Assembly: GCA_905221605.1 (NCBI GenBank)
Contig: CAJNDS010002345.1
Location: 412,850 to 476,849, forward strand
DNA from: Symbiodinium natans
Taxonomy: Eukaryota; Sar; Dinophyceae; Suessiales; Symbiodiniaceae
Direction of reading: 5' to 3'
DNA length: 64,000 bases
Part shown: positions 20,101 to 31,781 of the stretch, piece by piece
Numbering within the stretch: position 1 is the first letter of the stretch
Layout: the number at the start of each line of letters is the position of its first letter
Notes under the pieces: generated by a model
What the model was told of the DNA's origin: nothing
Databases searched by the model: none
What the model saw: only the letters and a program-made list of their open reading frames with translations
Position numbers and translations under genes: made by a program

Positions 20101-22645
20101 GGCTAAAGGACTTAGATGAAGCTCCCATAACAAGGAACAAGAGTTCTGGTGACTTAGATTTAAGGAAGCAACCCATTGCAGGCATTGCAGTTTGCAAGGC
20201 TTTGCCTGGTGTTGATCGTCAGTGCCGCAATGATGAATCGGCAGGCTGTCCTGGGTTCGTCGAGGCGTTTGCTTCAAAAAGCCCCCAGCTGACATCTCGA
20301 AGATTTGTATGGAGAGAGAGAGAGAGAGTGAAACAAAAAAAGTGGCTCAAGTCTGGCTTTCACCGTCCAGGGCCTCTAGGCTTCCTAAAAAAGAGAAAAA
20401 AGGGAAAAGCAGTGTAATCATGGGAAGGGTTCAAGTTGATGCTGAAGGCATTCGCATCAATGTAGGCCTCCTCAATGAAGGGCAGCTCCAAGTAGCAGAG
20501 CGCCAGGAAGAAATAGAAGCAGTTGCAGCAGAACTGGGCCCTTTCCTTTGTCATAGTTTGGGTAACATCTTGCATTCTTAAGGGTACTTAAACTCGATAA
20601 GGAGCAGAAAGTTAAACTTGCAAAAACTCTCCCAACCATGAACTAGTTTCGACCGTGAGCTGCACCATGCGAGTGGAGATCGCCGTCAGTTGGACGTACC
20701 TGCAAAGGTGCGCTTGGCAGGTGTGCAAACGATTCAGGATTCCCTTTGCAGGGTCTAGGGGTTTAGGGTTTAGGGTTTGGGGTTTGGGGTTTAGGGTTTA
20801 GGGTTTAGGGTTTAGGGTTTAGGGTTTAGGGTTTAGGGTTTAGGGTTTAGGGTTTAGGGTTTAGGGTTTAGGGTTTAGGGTTTAGGGTTTAGGGTTTGGG
20901 CCCTGAAGCCCAAGAGTGTTGGACGGCCCACATGATCAAGGTTCCCAGCGTGAAGCTCAGTTCGCTCGGGCGAGGGTTCGTGTAGTATGCATAGACGAAG
21001 TACGCCAGCCTTAGCTGCGCTCTGCCAGAGGCCGCCTGCACAAACTGTCAAGCCTTAAGTCCCAAAGTTCAAGTCATTAGCACTAAACCCTAAAACCTAA
21101 ACCCTAAACCCTAACCCTAAACCCTCAGTCCCAACGTCCAAGTAGCCCAAAGGCTCCGGCAAAGGAGGCGAAACGCGCGAACTGAAAGAAGTTGGCCTTC
21201 CTGGACTCTGCCAAAGCCGTCTCCAGCCTGGTTTGCTAGAATTAGGGCTTCGGGTTTAGGGTTTAGGGTTTAGGGTTTAGGGTTTAGGGTTTAGGGTTTA
21301 GGGTTTAGGGTTTAGGGTTTAGGGTTTAGGGTTTAGGGTTTAGGGTTTAGGCCCGAATGGGGCCAAGTTTAGGGTTCAGGTTTCGTCACCTCAAGCTGTG
21401 AGGGATAGGACTGTAAGGTTATCCGGATCCACGCAGTCGCCAGCCGAGGAGGAGGGGATGAGGTACCCTATACCCCCCTGCCCCTATAGATAGACATATA
21501 TGTATACATATACCCTTAAATTCCCCAAAGTTCTCTTCTAAGAACCAAGGGTTTTTGGAGAAGTCATCGGTTGGTGCGTGATCCGGATACCTTAAAGTCC
21601 TATCCCTCACAGCTTGAGACCTCGTGACGAAACATAAACCCACCTTAAACCCTAAACCCTGCACCCTAAACCCTAAACCCTAGACCTTAAACCCTAAACC
21701 CTAAACCCTAGACCCTAAACCCTAAACCCTAAACCCTAGACCCGAAACCCCCCAACCCCTGCCCCCCCCATCCCTCTGGAGCCTGTCAGCCCAGATGTCC
21801 TTCTCCGCCTTCTCGCCCGGCCACAGCAGCCACTGCAGGAAGGAGCTGAAGTCTTGCCTCCAATCCAAAAGGGTCGCAGGGCCTTCTGTGGTGAAGGGGT
21901 TGTGGGTTTAGGCTTTTCCTTGGTTTGGGGTTTAGGGCTTAAGGTGTAGGGTTTAGGGCTTCGGGTTTGGGTTGTAGGGATTAGGGTATCGGGTCTGGGG
22001 TTTGGTTGAGAGGGTGTTAAACTAACAGGGAGCGCGTCGTGAACAAACAAAAAACGGCATCGAAGCCTTCCTAAAAACCCTAAGGGCTCGCTTGGGTGCC
22101 CCGTGACAGACATCGTTTTTCGGAGCCTCCCCGAACGCTGAAGCCCTAAACACTTAACCCCAACCCCCCTAAACCCTAAATCCTAACCCTAAACCCCAAA
22201 CCCTAAACCCCTAACCCTCCACCACCCCCCCTTTTTTGAACCCGCGCTGTGCTACTGCCTTAGACGGGAATGTGACTGCACCATCGCTCCACGATGCACC
22301 ACAGCACCACCACCACCCCCCCTGAAACTCCAAAAAGCAGACAAAGCGTCCCCACGACGCTGAAGTGCAGCACCAGGAAGGCCGTCGCCAAGGCGGCAGC
22401 CAGGTAGTGGGCGTCCTCTTCCACCGCCATGGCCAGCTCTGCTTGCGCTCTCCACAAGAAAGACAACCAAACATACCCAGGTAGAAACACATAGATTCTT
22501 TGTTCTATTGATCTATGTATGTATTCATCTAGTTATAATAAGGTATCTAGACAAAGCCCTAAATATGTTAAGTATCTCTACGCCTCAAACTTCCTGAAGG
22601 CCAGCTCGAAACAGCCTCCAGATGCCCGAGAAAGGCTTCGGTCAG
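17130..22645 (-). CDS. Multi-exon membrane protein with PAS-like segment (partial model)
   Basis: Coding-like minus-strand islands flanked by plausible acceptors appear in this order. 22268-22440 has a hydrophobic segment (AALATAFLVLHFSVVGTLCLLFG). 21775-21875 has WRQDFSSFLQWLLWPG. 21126-21235 has FFQFARFASFAGAFGLLG. 20901-21041 has AYFVYAYYTNPRPSELSF. 20418-20543 has CFYFFLALCYLELPFIEEAY. 18716-18973 has RRMLRGICDGEVLLDSNLRI then KSFQQLLDPED. 18473-18616 has KFREFMESSAANATQ then PCLRVSLLGAANLRV. 17130-17270 is Ser-rich. The 18.5-19.0 kb pair resembles the PAS-fold segment common in dinoflagellate proteins; the upstream islands suggest several membrane spans. Exon joins were not verified, so two genes are possible. 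Additional islands at 23160-23400 may be further 5'. Confidence 0.45.
17786..17930 (+). repeat. Telomeric TTTAGGG array (about 20 units)
   Basis: A nearly perfect run of TTTAGGG is broken by one TTTGGGG variant. It is interstitial, with unique sequence on both sides, so it is not a chromosome end. Confidence 0.97.
18181..18385. repeat. Local duplication with G-runs
   Basis: A block containing GAGAGGTT, a CCC run and TTGGTATCTTCTAAGAAGCC occurs at about 18200-18262 and again at about 18273-18383. The first copy is preceded by a run of about 19 G. The duplicated block ends next to a coding-like exon of the PAS-like gene. Confidence 0.7.
20758..20899 (+). repeat. Telomeric TTTAGGG array
   Basis: About 19 TTTAGGG units with two TTTGGGG variants near the left edge. 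The array lies between two coding-like minus-strand islands, so probably in an intron. Confidence 0.97.
21247..21351 (+). repeat. Telomeric TTTAGGG array
   Basis: About 14 near-perfect units directly follow a coding-like exon and precede an inverted pair of the phrase TCACAGCTTGAG (about 21389 and 21607). Confidence 0.95.
21645..21757 (-). repeat. CCCTAAA array with CCCTAGA variants
   Basis: About 15 units in the opposite orientation to the array 300 bases to the left. Every third or fourth unit is CCCTAGA, a small higher-order pattern. Confidence 0.9.
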
Positions 22646-23407
22646 AACTGTTGCATCAGATGCTGTCTACCCTTAGGGTTTTTTGACGTGAAAGTACCTG
22701 TTTAGGGTTTAGGGTTTGTTTTAACGTTAAAGACACCCTAAATGTATTAGATGCTGTCTACCCTGGAGTGCTACAGAGCTACTTTGCCTTTGGGTTCAGG
22801 GTTTGGGCTTTACTCGGCGTTGGGTTTAGGGTTTCAGGTTTAGGGTGTTCGTTGCCTTCTGTGCCTTCTGCTTGGCTTCATTTGGGTGTTTTACAGCAAC
22901 CAAAAGAAGCTTCTCAGCCTTTGCCTCGGCTTTTCGGGGCTGAAAAGGATACTTTAGGACTGTTGGAAAGGATAGGCCTTCAACACCCTGACACTACTCG
23001 TCACAGCCCATTCTCCGCCCTGAACCCTAAACCCTGTAAACCCTACATCCTAAACCCTCCACCCGAAACTCCATATAAATCCGATTCAACTACTCGTGCT
23101 GTTCTTACAGAACCTACATCCCTAAACTTGGGGGGGGGGGGGTACTCTCGGAGCTTTGAGCAGCTGTGTGGTCAGAACAGTGGGCACCTCCGACTCCCCA
23201 AGCACATGGCGAAGTTGGCCTCGGAAGTCGGGTGAAGGAAGCACCAGGTTCTCAGACCGAATATATTAGGGTACCCCAAAAAGGGATCATATTTGTTGAC
23301 AGCCACCCACATAGCAATCGTGTGCTCCATGTCGACCTGGGGGTCCCTTCGGAGCTCGGGTGCTTTCAGAGAGCCCAGATGCTGGGAGCCCAGGCGGGGC
23401 ACACACA

Positions 23408-23612
23408 AGGGTTTATAGGGTTTATAGGGTTTACAGGGTTTATAGGGTTTATAGGGGTTTTCTAGGGTTTTTCTAGGGTTTCTAGGGTTTCTAGGGTTTA
23501 TAGCATTTATAGGGTTTATAGGGTTTGTAGGGTTTGTAGGGTTTATAGGGTTTATAGGGTCTATAGGGTCTATAGGGTTTATAGGGTTTATAGGGGTTAT
23601 AGGGTTAGGGTT
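23408..23612 (+). repeat. Nonamer telomere variant GGGTTTATA array
   Basis: About 22 units of AGGGTTTAT and close variants (TCTAGGGTT, TGTAGGGTT) form a 9-base array rather than the 7-base telomeric unit. It ends with TTAGGGTTTT. Confidence 0.9.
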
Positions 23613-26060
23613 TTGGTCGTTTTGGGCGCGTGGCGCAGGGGACAAAGATTCGGCTGCCCCCCCCCCCCACTATAATGAAAAGCTTTTCGGGAGCTTACCT
23701 GAGCTGAGCTCATCTGAGCTTACCTGAGCTTAATTACCGAAGAGGAAGAGGAGAGGGAAGAGGAGAGGGAAGAGTAGCCAAGAGGAAATGAAGAGGAGCC
23801 GGGCGGGGGGGGGGGGGCCGGGGCCGAAAATTAGTTTGGTGGTTCCATTTTTTTTGTTACTATTGCGGGGGGGGTGGGGGGGGTGGCCATAAACAGTTGA
23901 CTCGTGGCTGAAGCCCAGAGCACGCGGGAACCGAAGGGCCGGGAAACTTCTGCAACATTCCAGGTTTTAGGATCTGACTCAACCAAGACAAAGAACTAAC
24001 GACTACTTGCCGGGGCAGATGTAGGATGCAAAAACAGTAGATAAGTGGAACTGACGGCCAGGGGAGCAGGTGAGCCTCCATGGCTGAGAGGCCCCTTTTT
24101 CCTTGCCCATGCTGGCGACGCTCGGATGGCCCCCTTTTAACAAAAGCAAATCATATGATACTCCTCAAACCCAATAAAGGAAAATATTCCTGAATATGAT
24201 CCTCATAAAAACCCAGTAAGGGAAAATACGACATATCCCAAGGGCCTACCTAGGATGTCTTCTTGGCCCAACTTTTGGGGCACTCCATGGCTCCGCATGC
24301 CTGTAGCGCCGAGCTTGGGGACTGCCAAACCCTTTTCCAAGAGACTTCGCCCCCGCCTCGAAGATATCCCTGTTGCCAACCCTAAACCTTGAACCCTAAC
24401 CCTAAACACTACGCAAACCCTAAACCCTAAACCCTAAACCCGAAACCCTAAACCCCAAAGCCCAAGCAAGGTCTTCGGGGGCTGAGAGTTGTTTAAAGTC
24501 CACAAGCTGGGCCAGGCTCAAAAGCTCCAACCTGGGACCTGTTTGGGGCCCTGGTTGGCGCGCAGGGAGGACGTGTCCGAGTTGGATAGCCCACATCAGG
24601 GGAAGCGGGTGCACAATTCTGGGCAGCTCACTCCTACACAAGTAAGGACAAGGGGAGGGGGTGCAAATGGGTAAGATATGGACTGCGGTAGGTGGACTTT
24701 GACATCCAAAGCGCTCCTCCCCGGACTTGACGGTCGGCTCCCCGCCAGAATTCTAAATGGTGGTATGGAGGAGCTCCAACTGTTCACAAACTACCCAAAC
24801 TTGCACACACCATGAAAAGCCGAAAGCCCAAGAAAGGAGCCCTCAAACCACTTGCACCCTAACACTTCGGCCCTACAGTCCCTGCGCGACTCAGATGGTC
24901 ATCATCACCTGTGCGGGAGCTTGCTCCCGTGCCAGGTGGCTCCAGCGCGTCTCTTTGCCTCGGCCACCATCTTTTTTTTTCAAGATGGACAAGATCCAAG
25001 AGACTCTCTTTCGGAGCTTGCTTGAGTGTTATGGTTAAAAACGGGATTCACAGAACCCCAAAGAAAAGGTCCAAGGGCACCCTCCCGGTCGTAGACGGTG
25101 TAAATGTCGTAGTAAAAAGTCGGCGTCTGGCAGCAGTTTCCTGAAGCGCCGCGGCTCGGAAGCCGGCAGATCATGGGTTTAGGGTTTAGGGTTTAAGGTT
25201 CAGGGTTTAGGGTTTAGGGTTTAGGCAAGTGAACGCTGAACCTCACACGCTCACGCCGAACACAGTTTGGGCTCATCCCAAGTCGCGCCTTGAAAGCGTT
25301 CCCAATGGTCGCCCTTGATAGAAGAGTCGGCTTGGACCATGTAGTTTCGCGTCAGGCCTCGGGGGAATGGTGTTTGTTCAGAGGGCTTTCGGGTTGCTTA
25401 CCATCTTTGCAGGGTTCTACGCGAAGTTCTGTAGGACGTGATAGGGTGTCTGGGCTTTCGATCCTGACGGTTCGGCCTCAGACGGCAGACAATCCGGGAG
25501 CACATGTCCAAGTCGTGACAAGCTTCCGCAACCAACCATCTCCCAAGGAAGGCTTCGTTTTTTCCAAGCGTGCCCAGTTTTCTTGCCACTCGCCGTCGGC
25601 ACGTGCTGCTGCCGTCTTCGGCCTTCTTTGTATTTGTTGCGACGGGTTTCGGAATTGGCGGTTGACGTTGTCGCCTTGTGAAGTTCCTGAGCAGGATTTC
25701 TGTGCGCCACAATGGTGCCCATACAAATATGACCCCGCCTTGGGCCAATCCATAATATACATCTGTATCCGTGCTGTCCTGCTGGGGATTTGCTGGGGCC
25801 TTCTCCGTCGCCCCACCTATTGCCGCATAGATCTTAGCCGTGGGCTGCCCACATGCCCCGGAACGGCAGGTGCCTTGCTCCCGGACCTGTATGATGGGTG
25901 ATGCGTTCTACACACCTGCTCCTGATGTACATGTGCAACGCGGTGTTCGGCTGCTTCGCGGCCCCCCAACCCGGCCCCCCAATCAAGGTAAAAAGGCTGG
26001 TTCAACACGCATATACACCAAGACTCTGACTGATAGTCTGGCCCTGTTATGATAGCATAC
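23613..26060. other. Spacer without a supported gene
   Basis: It contains C- and G-runs (23656, 23805, 23865), CTGAGCTTACCTGAGCT repeats at about 23695-23735, CCCTAAA scraps at 24370-24455 and a short TTTAGGG array at 25175-25225. A minus-strand patch at about 25030-25140 (FYYDIYTVYDREGALGPF) could be an exon. No family is recognised. Confidence 0.4.
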
Positions 26061-26109
26061 GCGTCAGGGAAGAGCTGAGATCAACAACACCCAAATCATG
26101 AGGTCAAAA

Positions 26110-26865
26110 CACCACAAGGCTTCAGAGTCAAGCTCAGGCACAGCTTGGAATTTCGAACCATGGAGGGATACAGGGACAGCCTTGGATGCTGGGATGTGGA
26201 GGCGGAAGTAGGGAGGGCTGACGTGAGGTTTGCTCTGGGGCAGAGGTCCACATGCCCGGGCAAAAACTTCGAACACAACTTCCGCCTTGTCCCTTAAGAT
26301 CCAACTGCCTCGGATGTTAAGTTGCAGTGCTGGGAAAGGTTTCTGGTCCGACGGAACAAGCTTAGAGCGGGGGTTGAGGTTTGGGCTTTCCTGCAATCGC
26401 AAGTGAACCTGGCAGGACAAGCTCCTGAACGTAGCCATAACCTACGTCCCTGCCAGAGCGCGGCCTGCCCGCCAGAAGGGTCTCGCAATGCTTTCGCACA
26501 ACAGCCCCCCCCTGTTGAGGTCATCGCATTGAGCCTCCCAAGCCTGCTTGTGGAGGTCATATTCCGCTACAGTCGCCCGAGCCTTCCCAGCCTGCTCATG
26601 GGCGGACCCGAGCCTCGAAAGCTCCAAATGCCTGAATTGCATCCCCAAACCCCCAAACCCTTGGCTGAACCCATTCTGCGACCCTTTCGTCTCAGGAACC
26701 CTAGATTTAAAAAAAAAAAAAACCTTTCTCTTAAACCCGATCTAAATCAAACTCCCGAGCAACAGCAGCAGCAGAAGATCCCGAGGTTGCCCTTTGGGAT
26801 GATGTCGGCACGCTGGAAATCTTCAGAGAAGCGGAACCTCGCGAGCTGGGGGCTTCGAGGGGCTT
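26110..26865 (-). CDS. Candidate exons of an unrecognised gene
   Basis: Three minus-strand islands have balanced, protein-like composition: 26780-26862 (ARFRFSEDFQRADIIPKGN), 26520-26640 (helical and coiled-coil-like, HLELSRLGSAHEQAGKARAT) and 26110-26420. They are separated by short stretches that could be introns. No domain is recognised and the joins are unproved. Confidence 0.25.
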
Positions 26866-29238
26866 AGAGGGGCTTAAGGGGGGCGAGGGGTTCGCGCTGT
26901 TCAGGGTTTAGGGTTTTGGGGCTTCGGGGAGTTCAGGGACGGTTGCTCTTCGGGCTGCATTGCCTCACCCTGTGATCAGCCCCTTGCTTGTGGATATTGA
27001 TGCCATTGATGAGCACCGGAAAACACTGAAAGCCCCAAGCATGTCATGCACCAGCCTCGTGACACTGGCCCTAGATCAGCCCTTGGTCCCACTCCGTCAG
27101 TGCCTGAACATGCGCATGTGCCGCCGCGCAACTCGTAGGTGGCATTTCCCACGCGGGCGAGCCACAGCCTCGTGTGATTCGGTGCGCGGTTGGCCGCTTG
27201 CATGGCACAGGGTCTGCGGGTGCAGGTCTTAAGGGCCGCGGCAACACCGGAGAGAAGGCAAACAACTCGGGCTTGAGCTGTTGGAATGAGTTCATGGGCC
27301 GTGCCGTGGCACGGAAAGAAGCTTCTAACCTTGCCAAGCCTACACCGACAGATGCTGAGTTGAGACAAAGCGACACTTTTTCAGCCCCACTAATGCAGAA
27401 TGGGACGCAAGAAGCACCAGATGGGATCGCCGGCCGGCTCGGTCCAGGCTCCAGTGTACCAGGGTTGTTTCCTGATGGCTTGATTCTAGGGCTCTTAAGG
27501 GAGGGCGGTTTCAAGGGGGGTATGTAGCAGACAAATTGTGGTCACCTCGCAAGAAAACCGGCGCCCTGACAACGATTTAGGCTTCCAGGGATTAGGTTTT
27601 ACAAGGATGTTCAAAGCTTCCCAGCCTGGCACCTACGTACATAAGCACGTCATTGTAAATCGTTTCTTGTTGTTGCAGATTTGTTGAGGGTCGAGCGAGA
27701 TGCAGTGAGCAGGCGCTCCACACACACACACACAGAGACAGCCACCTCACCAGCAACACCGTTGTATTTTCGCGACCCGTCTAAGGTCGTCGGCATGCTG
27801 AAACTTGCTAGGCCTCGGCCGAAGGCCCCTGGTCTCCTACCCGCGGGAGGACTTGGGGGGGCATTGTTGTGATGAAAAAACTTACTGAGGCCGGCACGAG
27901 AACAAAAACAAACTGGCGCAAGCTTACGATCCGTGCGTGGCGAGCGTCCATCCTCCAAATCCCGTGGCTGTCAAGGTCCGCGTCTCAGCCTGACTGCCGC
28001 TTGGGAAGCTTGGGAAGTCGACGGTTGAGGTTTGGGGTTTAGTCCAAGCCCTCCCCTCCCTCGTTCCCTCCCTCGCTCCCTCCCTCCCTCCCTCTTGCTC
28101 GGTGTGGTGTTTTTTTTGGGCTTCTGGGGCTTAGGGGAGACATGCTGCATGCCTCCGGTTGTTGGCGCACACCCTCTAAATTCAAAAAGCCCAAACCTTT
28201 TCAAACCTTTTCAAGTCACCTCCCTCTTGTCGGCGTGCCATTCTCGGTTGTTCGGCGTGTGCAGGGCTTAGGCGCGGTGAAAGGGCGGAGGACGATGAAA
28301 ACTCTCTCGCTTCAGCTTACTTGCTAAGGCTCAGGGGCCAGGTCTAAGGTTTCTTTGTTCACCCTAGCTGACACTCCCCGATGCACTGCAGGGCAGTATC
28401 TGGGACGTGAGAAGCCGAAAAGGGTTCAGAGTTTAGGGTTCAAACCCTAAACCCTAAACCCTAAACCCTAAACCCTAGAGCCCCCTTAAGTCATCCAAAG
28501 CCACATCGAACCGAGCCCAGCGAAGAATCTCCAGGGAGCCTGCAGTCCTCGCTTCGCCAAATAGGGGAACAACCCGAGGACTCTCAGAAGTATCTAAGGT
28601 TTCGGGTTTAGGGTTTACGATTAGGGTTTAGGTTTAGGGTTTTTTTTGGCCACCCGCCTAACTGACCCCTCTGAGATCACTCCGCAGGGAATAATCGTGG
28701 TTTCTCGTGTGTGTGTGTGTGTGTACCAGAAAGCAAAAAGGGCCCGAGGCGTCCCCATCCCTCAATCTTCACTCCCACAAAAAACTCCACTCACACAAAA
28801 AACCCAACTCACGCTAAGTCCATCAACAACAAACATGCCTCGCGAGTGATGGGGACCGCGTCCAGGCCGGGTTCTTCAGGTCACATATACCGTCGCCCGT
28901 TTGATACGACATGTGTCCCGGAACCCCTTGACTTGAAACACTGCGTGCTGCCCTTGCTGTGTGTCGCACGCCCTAGAGTAGAGTTTTGCTGCCAGCTGCT
29001 ACACACTATACCCCCACCCCTCCAGTCAAGACATTCCAATGCTCACAAGGTGACATTTCAGGGTTCAGTCGGGCATCTGTGCCTTGCCCGACACCCCTGT
29101 TGGACGGGACAGGGCTCTTTCACTGCTCAGGCCCCTGTCCGAGGAAAAATCGCAACCCTGCACTCCTGTACAATGCGCTTTTGTCCCCTGTTAACCCCCC
29201 TACTGCGTCTGACTTCCGGGGAAAGACGTGGCTTGCAA

Positions 29239-29312
29239 GGTTTAGGGTTTAGGGTTTAGGGTTTAGGGTTTAGGGTTTAGGGTTTAGGGCTTAGTGTTTA
29301 GGGTTTAGGGTT
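29239..29312 (+). repeat. Telomeric TTTAGGG array
   Basis: About ten units, two of them variant (TTTAGGGC, TTAGTG). Confidence 0.95.
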
Positions 29313-30029
29313 GACCGTCTACCTTGGACGGCGAGGCATGTTTGCCCGTCTTCCCTTTTGCCGTCAGGCTTAATTAACTGGCTTGGAGAGTATCTGACAG
29401 TCAGGCTTTCTTGTTTCCACCCGCGCTGCCTACGCCTATGTGCAACTCTGCAGGTATAGGGCTTAGGGTGTTATGGGGGGTGATCGTGAGACATCTTGTG
29501 CGGCTTGCAGGGTTGGAGGGCTTTGGTGCAAGAAGCTGTGGGAGGTGGGGGTTGTTTCTGTCCAAACCGGTTAGGCACTAAACAAAAATGTTTGGACCAA
29601 TGAGGAATACGAGGATCCAAAGGCAACGAGGTCTTGTGTTGCTCATTCTTACGTGTTCCATCGTGTTCACGAAGCTGAAGAGAAGAATGGATGTGCCATC
29701 AAAGTGTGACAGCCTCATCGAGACTGGCTACTACAGCTTGTTGGTTCTACATACCTCTTCTACACCCTCATCACACGAATGGCACGTAAGGCATGCACCA
29801 GCCTGCAACTGCGGATGTGACAATTCCCATAATTGCCCCTAAACCCTTTCAACCCTAAACCCTAAACCCTAACCCCTTGGGGGGGAAGGGAGCCTCGCAA
29901 GAATCTGAGTGCATGCTGGGCGTCGCGTGCGACCCAGCCTGCAGCGTGACGCCGACGAGGTTGCCTCTGGGGGGCTCTGTCGCTCTCTTGGCTGGCTCAG
30001 CAACTCCCAAACCCTAAAACCCTCTCCCC

Positions 30030-30118
30030 TCTCCCTAAACCCTAAACCCTAAACCCTAAACCCTAAACCCTAAACCCTAAACCCCGAAACCCTAAACCCT
30101 GAACCCGAAACCCTCCCC
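30030..30118 (-). repeat. CCCTAAA array with CCCGAAA variants
   Basis: About twelve units in CCCTAAA orientation end in CCCGAAA and CCCTGAA variants, shortly before a C-run. Confidence 0.92.
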
Positions 30119-31361
30119 TTCTGCAGCTCCGTCTGTTTTTGAGCACCCCCCCCCCCCCCCCCCCCGTTTCAGGACAAGAAGCGCACCGCGTCGATGTCTT
30201 CGATGGCGGATGGCGGCCTTCCCGGCACTGTTTGCAACTTTCCCCAGGCATCGTGGGCTCTTCGGGGGACGGCTGGGATCTAAACCCCTGAAGCGAAATC
30301 CAACTTCTCACAATTTCAAGGAACTCCGCCAAATCTACTCCGGAGCATCAGGTTCTCATTATCGGGACCCCCGAAAAGAAGGTGTGACCGCTTCCTCCTG
30401 CCCCCACGAGCCTGGGTATCGGTGCTGTCTGGCACCAGCAGAGGCGTCCTTCGTTGGGCTTCTCGGGCTCTTAGGGTTTCTCCGGTATCTGGGAAAGAGT
30501 TTAGCTGGGGCTTTGCGAAATTCTTCAGGGGAGGGCGGGAGGAACCACCTCCATCCATTTGAGACCCATGGCTCATCGAGGCCAGGAAGCCCTTTAGGCA
30601 CTTTGGGCCCCTTGAATCTTATGCTTAAACTGAACCCTGCTTGTTCAACCCACAGCACTCAAACCCGCCCCCACAAAGAGCCCCCCTGAACCCTAAACCC
30701 TAGCCTGACAGCAGCTCGGACTCCTAGCAAAGACGGACCATCGGCGTCGGTGCTCTCTGCGAGCAGCTGCTGGATTGCAGCGTCTCCTTGGAATTGTGGC
30801 CACGACTCTCTCCGCAGAGCTGGACGAACCACTCAGCGGGGAGTCCGAAAGACAATAATCAAGCTGCTGGCTCAGGGTTTAGGGCTTTGGGCTTTGGAGT
30901 CTTTATCTTCGTAGCACGTATACTGTTACGAATACGTGTCATGAGCATCACAACCGTTTGCAGCTTGAAACAAGAGTTGGAGACTTGGGTCTTGAATTTC
31001 CAGCATTTCTTGACCCTTCTTGAACTTCTCAAGCAGCCTAAGTCAAGAGGGACCCAGAACTCTTGAGAGCGCCCCCCCTGTGAAGCTGAGCTTCGGTCAT
31101 AGGTTTTGAGGCAGCAGCAGGACGTCACGGCAGGGGGACAGCAGCCGGCGCAGGGCGACATCGCAACAGGCGGGCCCCTAAACAGCCCCGGAGCGCACCC
31201 TTGGGACCCGGGCCGTGGGAGGCATGAACTTCCCCCTGAAGACCAAACTTCAACCTCGCTGGGCCCCCTTTGAAACTTGGCTTCAATGGCTTGGCCTGCT
31301 CTCGACGCTTAGGCCTGAATTCATCACCCACACATGCACACATGTAGAGAAGGGATATCTA

Positions 31362-31480
31362 GATCCATATCTATATCTATATCTATATCTATACCTATAT
31401 CTATATCTATATGTATATATATATATACTTCTGTGCGCATATATACATGTGTATATATATATATACACATATACATACCT
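31362..31480. repeat. CTATAT / TATACA microsatellite
   Basis: CTATAT hexamers pass into TATATATATA and then CATATA variants. It lies 3' of the MATH-BTB gene on its coding strand. Confidence 0.92.
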
Positions 31481-31781
31481 TAAGCGTGAAAGAAATCAGT
31501 ACATACATGCATATACGACCTGCTGATTTTGCAACCCACTTCCAACGCACCAAAAGAAGACGGTGCCTAAGCGCAAAGCCCCTGAGACCCAGCTGCGAGC
31601 CTAAAAGCCCTTCAAGCTACCGGAGAAGCCTTGAACGAAGCATCTCATCTAACCCGAAAGGCCTTCGAAGCTCGTCGCGGGTGCCCTTTTGGTAATATCC
31701 CAAAACATGGCCCCCCCCAAAACGGGATGCACCCAGGTGGAGGTGCGAACTGCCTCCCTTCCGGGTTTTTTTTCAACGCTC

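Larger units (their letters stand above)
27500..31360. other. Repeat-rich spacer without a supported gene
   Basis: Contents include a CA tract at 27718-27732, a TCCC-rich tract at 28040-28095, CCCTAAA at 28441-28478, a GT tract at 28710-28724, TTTAGGG at 29239-29312, CCCTAAA at 30037-30115 and a run of about 18 C at 30147-30165. Several short open frames exist but none carries a motif I can name. Confidence 0.5.

Noticed and set aside
20320-20350. A second spliced-leader relic (GTGGCTCAAG)
   Set aside because: Only nine of ten bases match, no upstream match exists, and it precedes no gene on that strand.
17786-21351. A chromosome end or fused telomeres
   Set aside because: The arrays are short, interstitial, in both orientations and between coding islands. 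No head-to-head fusion point is present.
25290-25901. A 203-codon plus-strand ORF
   Set aside because: No motif, mixed composition, and three overlapping minus-strand frames of similar length; probably chance.
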